A stretch of DNA of 64,000 nucleotides from Ornithodoros turicata (GCF_037126465.1 NC_088206.1:15604702-15668701); one strand, 5' to 3'. Shown: positions 13,801 to 26,590, counted from the stretch's first letter. Translations and numbers: made by a program. Notes: generated by a model not told the origin, from the sequence alone.

Positions 13801-13912
13801 ACGACAAACCAGCCACTCACTCTCACTCACCCTCCTTTCACCCTTACATTTTTGTTCACTCATACACACATTCATACGACGGAAATCGACGCAAGGGGCA
13901 CCTGTTGAACAA

Positions 13913-14036
13913 GAGATAAACTGATGTTCTGAGGCTGGAACAACATAGAAGGGACAGATACAAACAAAGCCTTTGGTGGCTTTGTTTGTATCTGTCCCTT
14001 CTATGTTGTTCCAGCCTCAGAACATCAGTTTATCTC
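13913..14036. repeat. Perfect 59-bp inverted repeat with 6-bp loop
   Basis: The arms 13913-13971 and 13978-14036 are exact reverse complements, separated by TTTGGT. The arm sequence (GTTCTGAGGCTGGAACAACA) is the SINE-associated module also found once at 33864-33917. Identical arms suggest a recent foldback event or gene conversion. Confidence 0.95.
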
Positions 14037-15464
14037 CTGTTCGCGTTCGCTCAGCTGTTGCCTTACTGCAACTTAAAGTGCTCTGGCTTGAATCGACCTT
14101 TTGAGACTGACGGAGAAAATGTTCTCGATAAGACCCGCCTACGTGTTCTCGGTGAACAGATGCTGTAAAGAAAAACGAAACAAAAATGAGAGTGGTTAGC
14201 GGTATAGAAGCGGTTGTAGAACAAACAAACGAAACTGCTCTTGCCGTCACATTCTGTTTTGTCGCATAGTCTGAAACGATTGTGAGGTGGTTTCAGCTTT
14301 CGCTTGCTTTCTTCTTCTTAGTAGAAGTTATCTTTTGTTCTTCTTTCTTTTTTCTTAGTTTTATTTTTGCGTTTGTGAAGCTTGCATGAATGCACCCTAA
14401 CTGAATTTTTTATTCATTCATTTTCTGAGGTGAAGAAATGATCCCACCTGATTTTCACTTTTCTGGGAATGGTGGTTTTAAAATCTGGTCGGAGGGCGTC
14501 GCGACCGACACTACAGAGTCGCGGGTTCTTTTGTTTGCAGAAGATGCACAAACGGTGGTTTAGGCGTAATTTTTTTATCATCATCATCATTATTATTATT
14601 TATCCGTTTGTTATTCTATGCAGTGTATTGTAGCAGAGCGTGACAGACGATGCGAGTTCTCGAAGAAAAATGTTTCCCCGTGACAAAGCAATTATCCCGT
14701 GCGAACGCTAAAACTGCCTCCGCCACAAACCGCCTCATAAAGTGGCAGAAGTAGATTAAAGTTAGGTAGCTTCGACTTCACACCAGTATTCAACGTAACG
14801 TTCTTCCACAAAGGTGTCGCTTTGAAACGAGCCGTTTCTCGGCAGACGCAAGCGCAACAGCCACACTCTATTCGGTTACCAACCCGTCTCCTCCTCAGTT
14901 CCTTCGTGTTGCGCAACAGAAAATGATTTCACTTTTCGCGCGCGTCTGGGAACAGCTACTAATATTACCCTGTGCCTTTTCGCAAGCTGTTTCTGTGGGT
15001 ATATAAGATGTAAAACTTGTCGCAGCAGTCATATGAAACCTCAAGCCCATCTCTCTCGTCACTGTTGCGCGCAACAGGACATCATCGAAGTGCGCGGAAC
15101 GCTGCTGTTTATTACAAACCTGCGCGGCTTCGTTGAAGCGGGATATCAAATACGTAAACTGAAAACGCTAGACCAATTGGTGACCCCAGCCCGTCAGCGT
15201 AAACGACTTGACCCGCGAGTATCGAAGCATGTCAAGGGTCTCTCATCCGAGGCCGCTAAGACAGGGACCGAGAGCTGTCGCGAATTCACGTGCTAACTGA
15301 ACCCTTCAGTCTAGTCGAACCAGTTTGGAAGAAGTTGAAGTGACAGTCCGAAGCTAAATCAAAGCTGAACGTACGCAATCGCATCTTCCTTTTTTTTCTT
15401 TTTTTTTTTCATATTGTTGATTACCGTACAAAATATTTCGATTAAATTTGGCGCCGATTATTTA

Positions 15465-16200
15465 CGACGGAACTTCGTAGCGCCAGCGGATTCGCGGCCA
15501 TTGGTTACGTAACGCCGCTGCGCAAAGCATGCTGGGGGGCACTATCAACTTTATCAGCCTATCAGTGGACGCGTTTTTCCCGCTTCTTGCGCACCACAGC
15601 AAAAAATAACCTCGAACCCGTCTTCTCGTGATGTTTACAAACATGTGACGTCACGATAAGACTGGTTCGAGGTTATATTTTGCTGTGGTGGGCAAGAAGC
15701 GGGAAAAACGCGTCTGCTGACAGACCGGAGAGGCTGATAAGGTTGATAGGTGCCCACGCATGCTTTGCGTGGCGGCGCGAAACGTAATCGATGACGTAGA
15801 GGTGCAGGTCGTCTATAGACGACCCTCTGTTCACAAACATGTGACGGCGTGAGAAGAGCGGTTTGAGGTTATATTTTGCTGTGGTGGGCAAGAAGCGGGA
15901 AAAACGCGTCTGCTGATAGGCCGGAGAGGCTGATAAGGTTGATAGGTGCCCACGCATGCTTTGCGTGGCGGCGCGAAACGTAATCGATGACGTAGAGGTG
16001 CAGGTCGTCTATAGACGACCCTCTGTTCACAAACATGTGACGGCGTGAGAAGAGCGGTTTGAGGTTAAATTTTCTGTGGTGGGCATGAAGCGGGAAAAAC
16101 GCTGATAGACCGATAAAGCTCATAGTGCCCACCAGCATATTTTGCGCGGCGGCGTTACATAATCAATGACGTAGTGGCGCAGGTCGTCTACCACCGATTG
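15465..16200. repeat. Inverted/tandem array, about 197-bp unit
   Basis: Three direct units recur with a period near 197 bp (TGCTGTGGTGGGCAAGAAGC at 15681 and 15878, a degenerate third at about 16072). An inverted copy precedes them (15470-15655, CCCGCTTCTTGCGCACCACAG). Each unit carries ACAAACATGTGACG and CGTCTATAGACGACC. Two parallel minus-strand frames (15673-15957, 15869-16138) are simply the repeat read twice. Confidence 0.85.
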
Positions 16201-16597
16201 AAAAAAAAAAAAGAAAGATACTGATTCTGCTTTATCATATCTTCAAAACAGCCCTCACTCACCCTTATCTCGTTGTAGCGTACATGCGCTTATGGCGTCA
16301 GGAAGGGTACGGTTGCTCAACAACAACAGATAAATTAAAAATGATGAATGGGGAAATTCGCCACATGAGGTACGGTTGCTCAAGCTTACATCGCCGCAAA
16401 GCAGAAACGGGATGCAAACATGGCGTTTTGTCTTTCTTGCTTACCTCCAATCTTTATATATAACATTTAAATAAAGTGCATTGTGGACTAATCGTGAAGA
16501 TTTAAAAAAAAAAGAAAGAGACACGCTGTATTCTTTCTTACTATTTCCAATGGACATACGCCCGCTAAGCCTCGTATGTATGCGGATTTTTTTTTAA

Positions 16598-16885
16598 ATT
16601 CAGTGTTGGCGCCGCGAAGCAACTGTGGCTGTGAGCTGCGTACAGATGTGGACAGATGGAGAGAGAGGACAGCAGGAAGGAGTGGTTGACAGGGTGCTTA
16701 GTATGCGTCCTGGGCCGACGTCAGGGCAACTGGGCCGACATTCGTCTGGAAAGTCTTCGGAAAACCGAGGGAAAACCTCAGACAGCATAGCCGGTGGTAG
16801 GATTCGAACCCACCACCTCCCAGTCTTCAGCACGACTTTGGCCACCACCAACGAGCAGGGCGCCTTAACCCGCCCAGTCAAGTAT
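16598..16885 (-). mobile_element. Ruka-like tRNA-derived SINE, near full length
   Basis: Read on the minus strand: a tRNA-like head with B box GGTTCGAATCC, then a CTGAGGTTTTCCCTCGG block, GACGTCGGCCCAGGACGCA, and the 3' end CCACAGTTGCTTCGCGGCGC. It is about 290 bp long. Ruka SINEs are known from ticks; I assign the type from overall architecture, not from an alignment. Confidence 0.7.
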
Positions 16886-17654
16886 GACTGGTGTATGCGG
16901 TTTGTGGTGGTGGTGGTTTTGCTGCGAAGCATATAGCATGCACTTCTGCTGCTACGCTTCTGGCAAACGTTCCTTCTAGAATCACTTTCGAGACGTCACC
17001 GGTGCCGACACAGCTTTAGGAGAAAATTTCTAATTTTCCGTAATTTACTGAGCGAAATCGGAAAGCTGAACAGATTTTGAAACGATGTTTATGCACTTCA
17101 TACACCGTTTCGTTGACGAAATGTATCGTCGTCTCCCGTTTCTGCAGCAGTTTTTGCGGGATCGGAATACTGTAGGTTGCCTCGGGTAAGCATGTATGTA
17201 AATACTGTACGTCGACGATCGCGAAAAACACGGTTGGAGCTACTGATGTATACATTTCGAGTAATAGACCACCCGCTGTTTGCAAACAGTCTACGTTACA
17301 ACGCCAGATGTCGCGACCCGTCGTTGGCAAAAGAAAGTCACGTGCGTTGGCAGCCGGCGATCACGTGACTTGTTTTGGTGTTGTTTCCGATGGTGAATGC
17401 TATTGCGCGAAGGAGATACGGAGAAAAACTTCATGTGCGAGGCAGATGCTACACCCCGGCCTGACCTCACAAAACGCGAAAACCACCAAATTACACGGCG
17501 GCAACAACCACGTGCGCTTGTTTTGCCAACGATCCTTACTCTTTCCTTACAACGATCCAACTCTTTCCTAATCTCATGAGTCATGACATCTTGATGTGAC
17601 ATGCCGCGGTGGGTTGTCTATTCCAACAAAAAAAAGCGGGTGAAGATTCTTAGA

Positions 17655-19005
17655 GTACTAATGTATATAGACCGTTGATAACGCGGCCTTCGAAGTACCG
17701 TATCTGCCGCACCCAATCAACGAGTAAGATTCCGACTCACGCATGCTGCCATTGAGACCGCCGATAACGTCATCGTCAAGTTACCGTACCAGCCGGTACC
17801 GGGCCAGTAAGATACACCATGCGAAGTAATGCACACCACAGAGTCATAATTATCGCAGAAATTCAATTTAAAGTACGTCGCAAAAAGTGACTGTGCGCAA
17901 CGGCGGTGAAGAGCAGTACCAGCCTGACATCTGCCTGGAACCTCGCGCTGACGCCATAAGGAGAACGCTCGCTGATTGGTCTGGAGAAATGTTGTCTGCT
18001 ACTCGGCTGTTCGGGGTTCTGAAAAAGCCTTTCTCCTGGCTCGGTAATGATTCGGCCGCTCCTTCTATCCCCAATTCTCCGGGAGAACTGGTTTGCGGCG
18101 GCAAAGGGACAAGGCGCTGACCCCCATTGATTGACGAACCAGAACGAGTTTTCCTTCTAACGTCATCGGTGACGCGGCATCATACCTTCTCCTCCTCGTA
18201 ATACCCGGAGTGGCGAGTTAAGGGTGAAGGTGCGGACCCATGTTTATGTGAGTTTTTTTCTGGGAAACAAATTGCACACATCAAAACCTTTAGCGCCATT
18301 CGGTAAAATGACACACACACTTTCATCCGACGTCGTAATCTGAAAAGATTTTGGACGGCCCTAGGTACTCCTTTAATAGTGAGTTTTAGTATACCGTTGA
18401 TAAGGTTATCGTGCCTATCGGGACCAATCGCAGTGGTGCGTGACTCAGAATCTTATCCACTGATTGGTTCCGGTTGATACGGTTCGACGCAAGCCACGTT
18501 ATCAACGGTCAGCTAAAACTTCCTATTAACGTGGCTTCCGAAGTACCGTATCTACCGCACCCAATCAACGGATAAGATTCTGACTCGTGCACGCTGCCAT
18601 TGGTTCCGGTATGTACGACAACTTCACGATGTCGTCATCAACGCTACTACTGTACTAACCTACTACTTGTTAGTAGACCGTCGATGACGTCGCTCCCGAA
18701 GTACCGTACGCCTTACGGTACGTTATCAACGGTCTGCTATCACACTGTGTTACCGTACTCTACTGTATTTGCCGCACCCAATCAACGAATAAGATTCTGA
18801 GTCATGCATGCGGCCATTGGTTCCGGTAAGTACGGTAGCTTTACGGTAGGTTATCAACGGTCTGCGAACACGCTCTGTGTTACTGTACCGTGTACCGGAT
18901 CTGCCGCGCCCAATCAACGAACGGCATTCTGAGTCATGCACGCGGCCATTGGTTCCGGTATGGACGATAAGTTCACGGTGGCGTTATCAACGGCCCACAA
19001 ACGCT
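17655..19005. repeat. Cluster of small foldback elements (ATCAACGG family)
   Basis: At least four related units are centred at about 17.7, 18.57, 18.79 and 18.92 kb. Each has CGCACCCAATCAACG, GATTC(T/C)GA(G/C)TC, CATTGGTTCCGGTA and GTTATCAACGGTC, and an inverted relative lies at 18395-18500. Several end in AGTTTTAGTATA or its complement, the same terminus as the next family. No coding sequence. Confidence 0.75.
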
Positions 19006-19019
19006 CCCTAAGTTATAGT

Positions 19020-19175
19020 GCGTCGTACGCTATCGACTTTGCGTACGTAAGAAATAGCGTGGTGGTTCTGCGCAATGCGTGAACCTCTCTATGTTTTTTG
19101 CGCGTGCGCTGAACCACCAACGCTATCCCTTACGTACGCAAAAACGATAGAGTACGATGTAGTGAATCTCTCTAT
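19020..19175. mobile_element. Palindromic GCGATAGCGTACG-family element
   Basis: The arms contain GCGTACGTAAGAAATAGCGT and CGCTATCCCTTACGTACGC around a core with GGTGGTTCTGCGCAATGCG. The same palindrome recurs at 19189-19555, 20228-20490 and 40005-40262. Confidence 0.75.
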
Positions 19176-19188
19176 TAGTGAGTTTTAG

Positions 19189-19555
19189 TATATCGTACGC
19201 TGGTCGCCTTTGCGCACGTAAGGGATAGCGTGGTGGTTCTGCGCAATGCGTGAACCTCTCTATGTTTTGCAGGTGCGCTGAACCACCAACGCTATCCCTT
19301 ACGTACAGCTTGGGAGAAAAGTTTACGGAACACCGGGGTGTCGCATTTCTCCAACGGAGCGACAACCTAGCAGCAAGCAGGAGTGGACACACGTACTGAG
19401 AGGTAGATAAGATAGCCAGTCTCCCGTTTCTTATTCGATGTTTTCCTGATACCTAACAGGGGGCCGCTCCGATGAAGAAGTACGCAGATGCTGTGTTCCG
19501 TAAACTTTTGTCCCTAGCTGTACGCAAAGGCGATAGCGTACGCTATACTAAAACT
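19189..19555. mobile_element. Palindromic element of the same family, split by a nested MITE
   Basis: The ends are AGTTTTAGTATATCGTACGC and GCGTACGCTATACTAAAACT. The right arm is broken at CTTACGTA / CGCAAAGG by a 215-bp element (19306-19520). Undisturbed copies read ATTACGTACGCAAAGGCGAT (20349-20368), giving the empty site. Confidence 0.8.
19306..19520. mobile_element. Tc1/mariner-type MITE, 215 bp, nested, TA target duplication
   Basis: The 28-bp terminal inverted repeats start CAGCT(T/A)GGGA(G/C)AAAAG and end TTTACGGAACAC, with two mismatches. TA flanks both ends (19304-19305 and 19521-19522). Removing the element and one TA restores the palindrome of the host repeat. There is no room for a transposase. 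Confidence 0.9.
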
Positions 19556-20227
19556 CTGATATCGCTTTAGTTCACGCTCTCTCTTTTTCTTTTTTTGTCA
19601 GCGTCGCTACTATGTCACGTGACCATCAGGTTCCACGCGTATTCTGTGCGGTACTTGAGAACAGGTGAAAGGAAGAAGAGAGAGAGAAAAAAAAAAAAAA
19701 ACGAAAAAGCGAAACAAAAACAAAAAATGGATGCGTGACGGGAAAAATATTATACAGTGTATGCACTTAACGGAATGCACTAAAGAAAGAGGCCTGGCAT
19801 GAGCGCAACGTAAGTTATTTTGGGGGAACTGGTTATTTTCAGGCGTGGACCGTCATCCACAGGTTGGTCCGGCTAACCCTTGCCGCGTATCGACGCCGCG
19901 CTCGAGAAAGAAAATATTTATGTGCGTATAATTTATGCACCTCTACAGTGCGACGTCGTCTGCGGACTGTCAGGTGCATGGTCAAGTGTCGACCACGAAA
20001 CGGTGCATTGCCTGCAGTTCGTTGACACCTGAATAAGAGTGAAACAATACGCGCTTCGGCTATACGTTGTTTTGATTCGGTCTCGCACGTGACTATCACG
20101 GGTTATGTCGATCGTTGGTTGGCTTAGGCCCGGTTTCACCAACACCAGTTCACATTTGGACCGAGATCAACAGTCTTTTAACGTGAATTCAACGCCTAAC
20201 TCTGCTTCACTAAAGAGAGCTGTGAGT

Positions 20228-20490
20228 GATTTTTGGTACATCGTACGCAAAGGCGATAGCGTACGTAACAGATAGCGTCGGTAGTTCTGCGCACTGCGCG
20301 AAGCTCTCTTTCTGTTACGGGCGTGCGCAGAACCACCGACGCTATCCATTACGTACGCAAAGGCGATAGCGTTGGTGGTTCTGCGCACTGCGCGAAGCTC
20401 TCTTTCTGTTATGGGCGTGCGCAGAACCACCAACGCTATCCATTACGTACGTAAAGGCGATAGCGTACAATGTACTAAAACTCTCTATTG
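20228..20490. mobile_element. Palindromic GCGATAGCGTACG-family element, double unit
   Basis: Two successive palindromic units contain GGTTCTGCGCACTGCGCGAA, and the right end is TACTAAAACTCTCTATT. It belongs to the family at 19.0-19.5 and 40.0 kb. Confidence 0.7.
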
Positions 20491-20581
20491 TCACTGAAAC
20501 ATTAATCACGTCACCAACTAACGTTTAAAAAAAGTTGAGTGTTAGCTTCAAGTTTCAGCGACCCTTGATCTCGGTTCAAAG

Positions 20582-21100
20582 CAGACTTGTGCCCGTTACT
20601 CTAAAAAAGTATTTGATCACCGTTACCCTTCTAGCAAACGTAATTGATTACCGTTACAAATTACTCTACTCAAAATGTAGTTGAGTAACGAGTATAAAAG
20701 TAAAGCGTTACTCGGGCCGTTACTGTCAATTCATGCAAAAATTTCCGCCCCTGTGTGCCTCGAAAAAAAGAAAGAAAAAACCCCAACTCCCAAGTGATTG
20801 GCACAGCTGAAACAGCGCGAAAGACTCGCGCGTGAGAAGTACCAATAATATTTTTCCTGCACACTGCAGTAGAATAGCCCAAGAAAGGCACAGGAAATTT
20901 GTCACAGAGCATTGTTATTTTGAGTCAGACTTTACTTCAAAAGTAATTGATTACTGGGTAATTGATTGCTCAACATTGTAAGCGAATTACTTGAAAAATT
21001 ACTTGTTCAAAAATTTAATTGATTACTCGAAAAATTACTAAAAAAATTAATTGATTACACAGGTAACGCAATTACTTGTAACGCGTTGCGTACAAGTCTG
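20582..21100. mobile_element. hAT-type MITE with perfect 8-bp target duplication
   Basis: It begins CAGACTTGTG and ends TACAAGTCTG (10-bp TIR, one mismatch). It is flanked by GTTCAAAG on both sides (20574-20581, 21101-21108). The body is AT-rich with repeated GTAATTGATTAC motifs. hAT elements make 8-bp duplications; no transposase is present. Confidence 0.9.
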
Positions 21101-22093
21101 GTTCAAAGTTAACCCGCGTTGGGTGAAACCGGGAAGTTGCTTTTTTTTTCTTGATTTGTGTGTGTGTGTGTTTTAATGAATTCGCCCTATACCGGCGGCT
21201 ACCAGTCAAACTTATTTTTTCCTGGAGTTAGCTTGGGTAGGTGACTACTGCAGGCTACAACTAGTGTATCTTTCGTCTTTGCCTTCAGCTTGCTCCATGA
21301 CTCTCCCCGTGGCTCACTGACACTCGCTAAAGCGAAGAGCTCTCAAAATGGTGTGCCTCTTCTGATTACCGATGCCCTTGAAGCGTTTCACTCAGAAGTG
21401 GGATCATATACCGAAGCTGTAAATTCACAGAGCTGTCAAGTTTGCAGCCTTGCGTTAAAAAAGAAAGAGAAGAAAAAAAAAGGAAAAAAAACACGCACAG
21501 ATATGCTTCAAGAAATTCAGTTCACCACCACAAAACAGTTAAAGAATTAGCCATTTGCGGAGGTCAGTGCCAGTAAACTTGCCCTTGTGGCGTAGACAAG
21601 ATACTGAGGACATCGTTATAGCGTTATCGTTTATGTCCGTTATATCGTTATATCCTATAAGACCTGTCGCTTTTGTCGGTCCTGCAGATGGAAGTGCACA
21701 AAGGCCTGCGTAGTTTAAGATGCAATTAAAACTACGTTACAATGTTTACAAAAATAGTTTTAACTACCGCTGCTAAGACACTGTAATTAAACTACAATAT
21801 CCAGAAGTAGTTTGTAGTCATATAGTTAAAAGTAGTTACTGTCCGTCTCTGGATAAGATTGCGTTGAGCAGTGTTTGAACCTGATGCAACGTGCCCACTT
21901 CTTCCTCGGTCGGTTTACGGCGAACGCACGCGCCTGGGATCGGTACGTAGGTCGAAAGGTCGATCAGGGCGATCAACCCGTCGAGAGAAGACCTCTCCCA
22001 CTCGGCGGAACCGTTGAGACGACCTTTGAACGGTGGCTGCCGAGGGCGACAACGTTATCGTGAACAATTTGTGTTTTCTGTTTGTATTATGTG

Positions 22094-25000
22094 TAAAGCT
22101 TTCTGTTCTCTGATAATTTGAAAGCCGTTGGGAATGCTTGAGCTTTAATTTTGGAATTGTTCATTGATTTTACTTTGGTTCTGGTACAGTTGTTTTTGTA
22201 GAAACAATGGGTCTTGTTTTGGCGAACTTTGTCGAAACAGGGACCAGTGTATCGCTGTTGCTTTTTAGAGGGTCTCTCAGTTAAATGTTTTTGCATTATT
22301 CGATTGTTTTAAATTTTCTCGTATTATTGTTTCAGCAACATTGGGTCTCACTCCTGCGAATTTTATCGAAATGGAGAGGCCAATGTGCCACTGTTCCTCT
22401 TTATAGGGATCTTTCACTTAAGCTACGTAATATAATGTTACGTATAATGTAAAAATAAATAAATAACTAGTATAGTGTTAATTATTTCTAATTTTCGAGC
22501 AATTTGGTTCTGGAAACGCTAGCTTTCGAATAAACCTAACAAGAATTTGTAAGAAAAGGTATTTTTCCGTACTCAGCAGCAGCAAAGTCTGCTCGAACCT
22601 GCAAAATAATACAAATGCACGCGCGCGCAAAAAAAAGAAAAAGAGAGAGAAAGAAAAACTCGCGTTAGAAATAAGCAATGGGAGGAGAAATGTTTCTTTC
22701 TATTAAGTGACATTCTGTTTACCATGACATCAGTTGAATATGATATAGTAACTGCAGGCATTCCACAAAAGGTTATAATCACTCATAATTTCGGAGCAAT
22801 CGATGAAGCTCTTCATATCGATTAGGTAAATCGATTAAGCAGCTTAAAATAACGCTTGTGAACTCTCTGTGTGTATTGTGTATACACATAACGTTTCGGA
22901 ACAAGTGCGGTATGGGAAGGAACAAAACAATTGAATACACTACTGAGGGTGACCAGAAAATTATTTAGTATAACCGCTAGCTGGAATGCTACCGCACAGA
23001 AAAGGTATGTTTGACGTGTAGCAGTATACATATGTATATGTTATTCACAGCAAAAGAAACAGATACCGCGCGTACCTGTGGCAAACATGACATCGCAGTA
23101 CCCCGAACGTGATATTGATTTGCCTGAGACCAATTCCCCCCCCCCTTTAAAATATTTGCTTCCTTTCTTTTTTCAAAAACATGTACCCCCCATCCCCCTG
23201 AAATCAGTTTCCTTCCCAAAGTGCTTTAGTCGCCTCAGCAGAAAACCTGAAGGCCTATGCACTTTATAGGTTACCTTCATTACGCACTTCCGACGTTTAT
23301 TATGAACTTCAGCCAGCAAACAATTCCATTATGTCCTCGTCAATGTAATGTGAGAAGAGAATGTATCACGTCACCTTCCATGCTCCACGTTTTCAACAGG
23401 TTCGCGTGATGGCTTATGGCCTCGGTAACCTTTTGGGCGAACACGTTTTGGCTAAATTGAAATCTTGACATTCGATATCCGTCGGATTATGCAACTCTCT
23501 CGCAATCAATCGACCGAAACTCTTTGTAGTATCCCCTTTCCTCTTCTTTTTCCACTTGACGCCTCAATTTCGATTAAAATTGTGTTTGGATAGAAAAAGT
23601 TACGTCCGTCACTCCGGTAGCAGACGACAGTTGCCGTCTGCTAACATTTCGCTGGCAATGTCGGGGCCTTCGACCTTCTTTTCTTTGATCCACAAACAAG
23701 TCTGCTGCCGCAGTGTTAGGCAAAAATCGCGGACTGTGATGTTATTATCCACAGGCGCTCTTTGTTGTCTATCGTCGGTAATTGAAGTGGTGTCAAAGGT
23801 CACGTGACACGACTACGCCTGGGCGCGATGCGCGAGTAGCAGACGTCAGGTGAAGGTTGAAAAGATAGAACCCGACGTCGAAGATTTGCGAGTTGTCGCC
23901 CAAGTGTATTCGCCGTGAGACATTCTTCGTGTGACGTGACCGAAAGGTTTGCACAGTATAAAGGGTATGTGCCATCTTCCGTGCGTTTCGTTGTGTAACA
24001 AACATATGTTGTCCATATAGTCAGATTTTTCAAGCAGTCTGTTCGCTAAATTTTTACTTATTGGTGTTGAAGAGCGCGGTTCTGTGCATTTTAAGTTCGA
24101 TTTTTTTTTTTCAGGGTGGGCTTTAATAATAATAATAATAACTTTATTTTTGTTAAGGTACCCAAAAACAACCACTAGGGTCTACTAAAAAGAGAAAAGC
24201 AGCCGGGAACACAGGGAAATGCTTGTGTCACTAATGGTGTGTAAGATCATTAGTCCCTTTGTTTTCAGGTTTCATGTTTTTTTTCTCTCTCTCTCTTTCT
24301 TAAAATCGGGATAAAAATCAGGGTTATATTGTAAGAGCTGTAAAATCGTGCGATATCGTGTGAAAGAGCGGATTTTCGGGTGAAAAATAGATCAATGACA
24401 AGCTCTTCTCACATTTCTGATGTACACTCGGTGCTGAATGGCAACGCTGAGTGCGCAGTGTTTAGCGTTCCCCATTGCCTGTGTGGATAACTGAAAGCAC
24501 ATTTTCTCTCTGGGTTTTTCCACGTTTTACCCGCAGTTGACGATGACTTGAATCGGGATGTGAAAACGGATTTTACCGGCTTTAAGCCCTACAACACGAG
24601 GCTCGAAAAAAGGGCGATGAAATCTGCCCGTGCTACAACAATGTCAATTAAGGTATTAGGAGTCACGATGTTTAGCGGTATTTCCCTTCGCGTAGACTGC
24701 GTTGTGCGGAACCCGACACCAGTGCATGCGGGTTGACATGTATTGGATGAGCTAGCATGACACGAGCACAGAAACAGCTATGCACGTCGTACTCTTTTCG
24801 CATATTCGTAATAATCGTATGGGATGTCTTAGCTCTCCCACACGAAATTATCTCCGAACACTGCACTACCATTTTCCATGTTCGTTTCTTTTTTCTTTTC
24901 TTTTTTTTGCGAAAATTGCTTTTTTTTTACCCGGTCAATATTCGTTTCTAAACAAGGCCATATAATCGATTACACTCTCGTCTATACGTGCCCGCAATAT

Positions 25001-26486
25001 ACATCCTATATACACATATATTTTTACTGGCCCTATTTCATTCGGTGGTACGTGAGTATACTATGCGTCTTTTGTCAACGGTCATGCTGTCTCTCCCTCT
25101 TGCCACGGTGAAAGGCCACGGATCGAGGGGAACGACAAGTACGCGTACGGGATGACGGCTTTAAAAAAAGAAACAAACAAAAACAAAAAAACGAAACGAA
25201 AAAGGTCCGCCCGTACCTGATGTGTGTGCGTGTGTGTATTCAGCCTTCGATGTCGTGCTCTATCCGTCGCCCCCATGAACTCCGTAGAGTAGAGTTGTAG
25301 AGTAGAGTCGGGTGCGTATTGAGTAATGAATGCCGCGTCTTCGTAAAGGGTCGGCGCAGAATCTGTCCAGAGCTACGATTGAATCTGAGCTGCAGTTTGA
25401 GTTGCTGTTCATTTGATGTGACTCCCTTTCACTCCTTGCCGTCGTTTTCTTTTTTCACTTTTTTCTTTTTTTCTCCTTTTCCTTTTTTTTCTCCTTTTCC
25501 TTTTTTCATTGTTGCGTGGCTGTTTTTGCTGTGCGTATCGCGTAATCCTACACTCTTAATACAGAACTTCACCGCATAACGAGCATAATTTCCACCACCA
25601 TCCCGAATGACATCGTTGTCTCTTCTGATTTGTTTAAAATACCCCAAAGCAATAAGCAAAGCTGCTTACGTGCAACGTAGCACACACGTGACGTGTCGCT
25701 CCAGAAACTTTTTGTTGCGAAGATTGCGCTAAGACAGAGCCGTTTATAGGCTCTGCGCTAAGATCAGTCTGGGCGACTCCTGGTGTGAGTGTGAGACACT
25801 GGCGCCGATGTACCGAGTTTTCGGTTGCGTGATTTTGCTTACCACCCTGCGCGCAGTGGAGACCGCCGTATTCCACCCAGTGTTATACGCGTGCGCAGTG
25901 TAGTTTTGCCGCCAACTTGACGGGCACAGTGTTTGCTTGCAGTTAGCAATTTGGATTTTCTCAAAAACCATGATTTGCGATTGGAGTGAAAAGTTTACGC
26001 TACTGCATGAATTTATTTTATCCTCCTACTGGATCATACCAGCTCGCTTGCATTCTGTCATTTGATGAGATTGAGCCTCATCTTCTTTACGGCGTACTGC
26101 TGTTTGTGACACTGATGTTTACTCGTGGGGGGGGGGGTCACGAAAAGGCGTACGCCCCGCGCTTTCCACAAGTCAGGGCCCTGATCTTCAACGTGTCGTT
26201 ATCCCATAGCGCGCACCATTGCACGTGCACAGCTGCGCATGCGCAGCCACCTTGAGGCGGCCGCCATGTTAGATGTCGTAAAATAATCTGCTTTAATACG
26301 TGGACGATTGAGGCCGAGACTTGACGATGCTTTGTGCTCATAATCCCGCAACGCGCTTTCACTCTTTCTTTCTGTCTTCTCTCCCAGGTTTACCGCACGG
26401 TCGCCATGATTACTGGCATGAAAACGCGACGTTCGACACTCTACCGCTATGGTCGCCGCGAACATGGAAACTTGTACACGTGGCCA

Positions 26487-26530
<44 letters not shown>

Positions 26531-26580
26531 AGGGCCAACAGTGGCGCTGTTTGAAATTCTTGCTATCCAAAACAGCTTTC
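22094..26580. other. No gene recognised; AT-rich non-coding DNA
   Basis: Only short frames are present, several built on T-rich runs (24885-24930, 25440-25510). A run of AAT repeats followed by ACTTTATTTTTG at 24127-24155, echoed at 43350-43372, resembles the 3' tail of a non-LTR retrotransposon, but no reverse transcriptase sequence is attached. Confidence 0.45.
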
Positions 26581-26590
26581 ACGTGCACCA

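Larger units (their letters stand above)
20129..21134. mobile_element. TIR element (CCCGGTTTCACC ends) carrying two nested elements
   Basis: The left end CCCGGTTTCACCAACAC with GACCGAGATCAAC pairs with the right end GGGTGAAACCGGGA with GATCTCGGTTCAAAG. Inside are a palindromic GCGATAGCG element (about 20228-20490) and a hAT-type MITE (20582-21100) that interrupts the right terminal repeat. Confidence 0.8.

Noticed and set aside
15673..16138. Two nearly identical minus-strand peptides
   Set aside because: Adjacent units of the 197-bp array; no start context or promoter.
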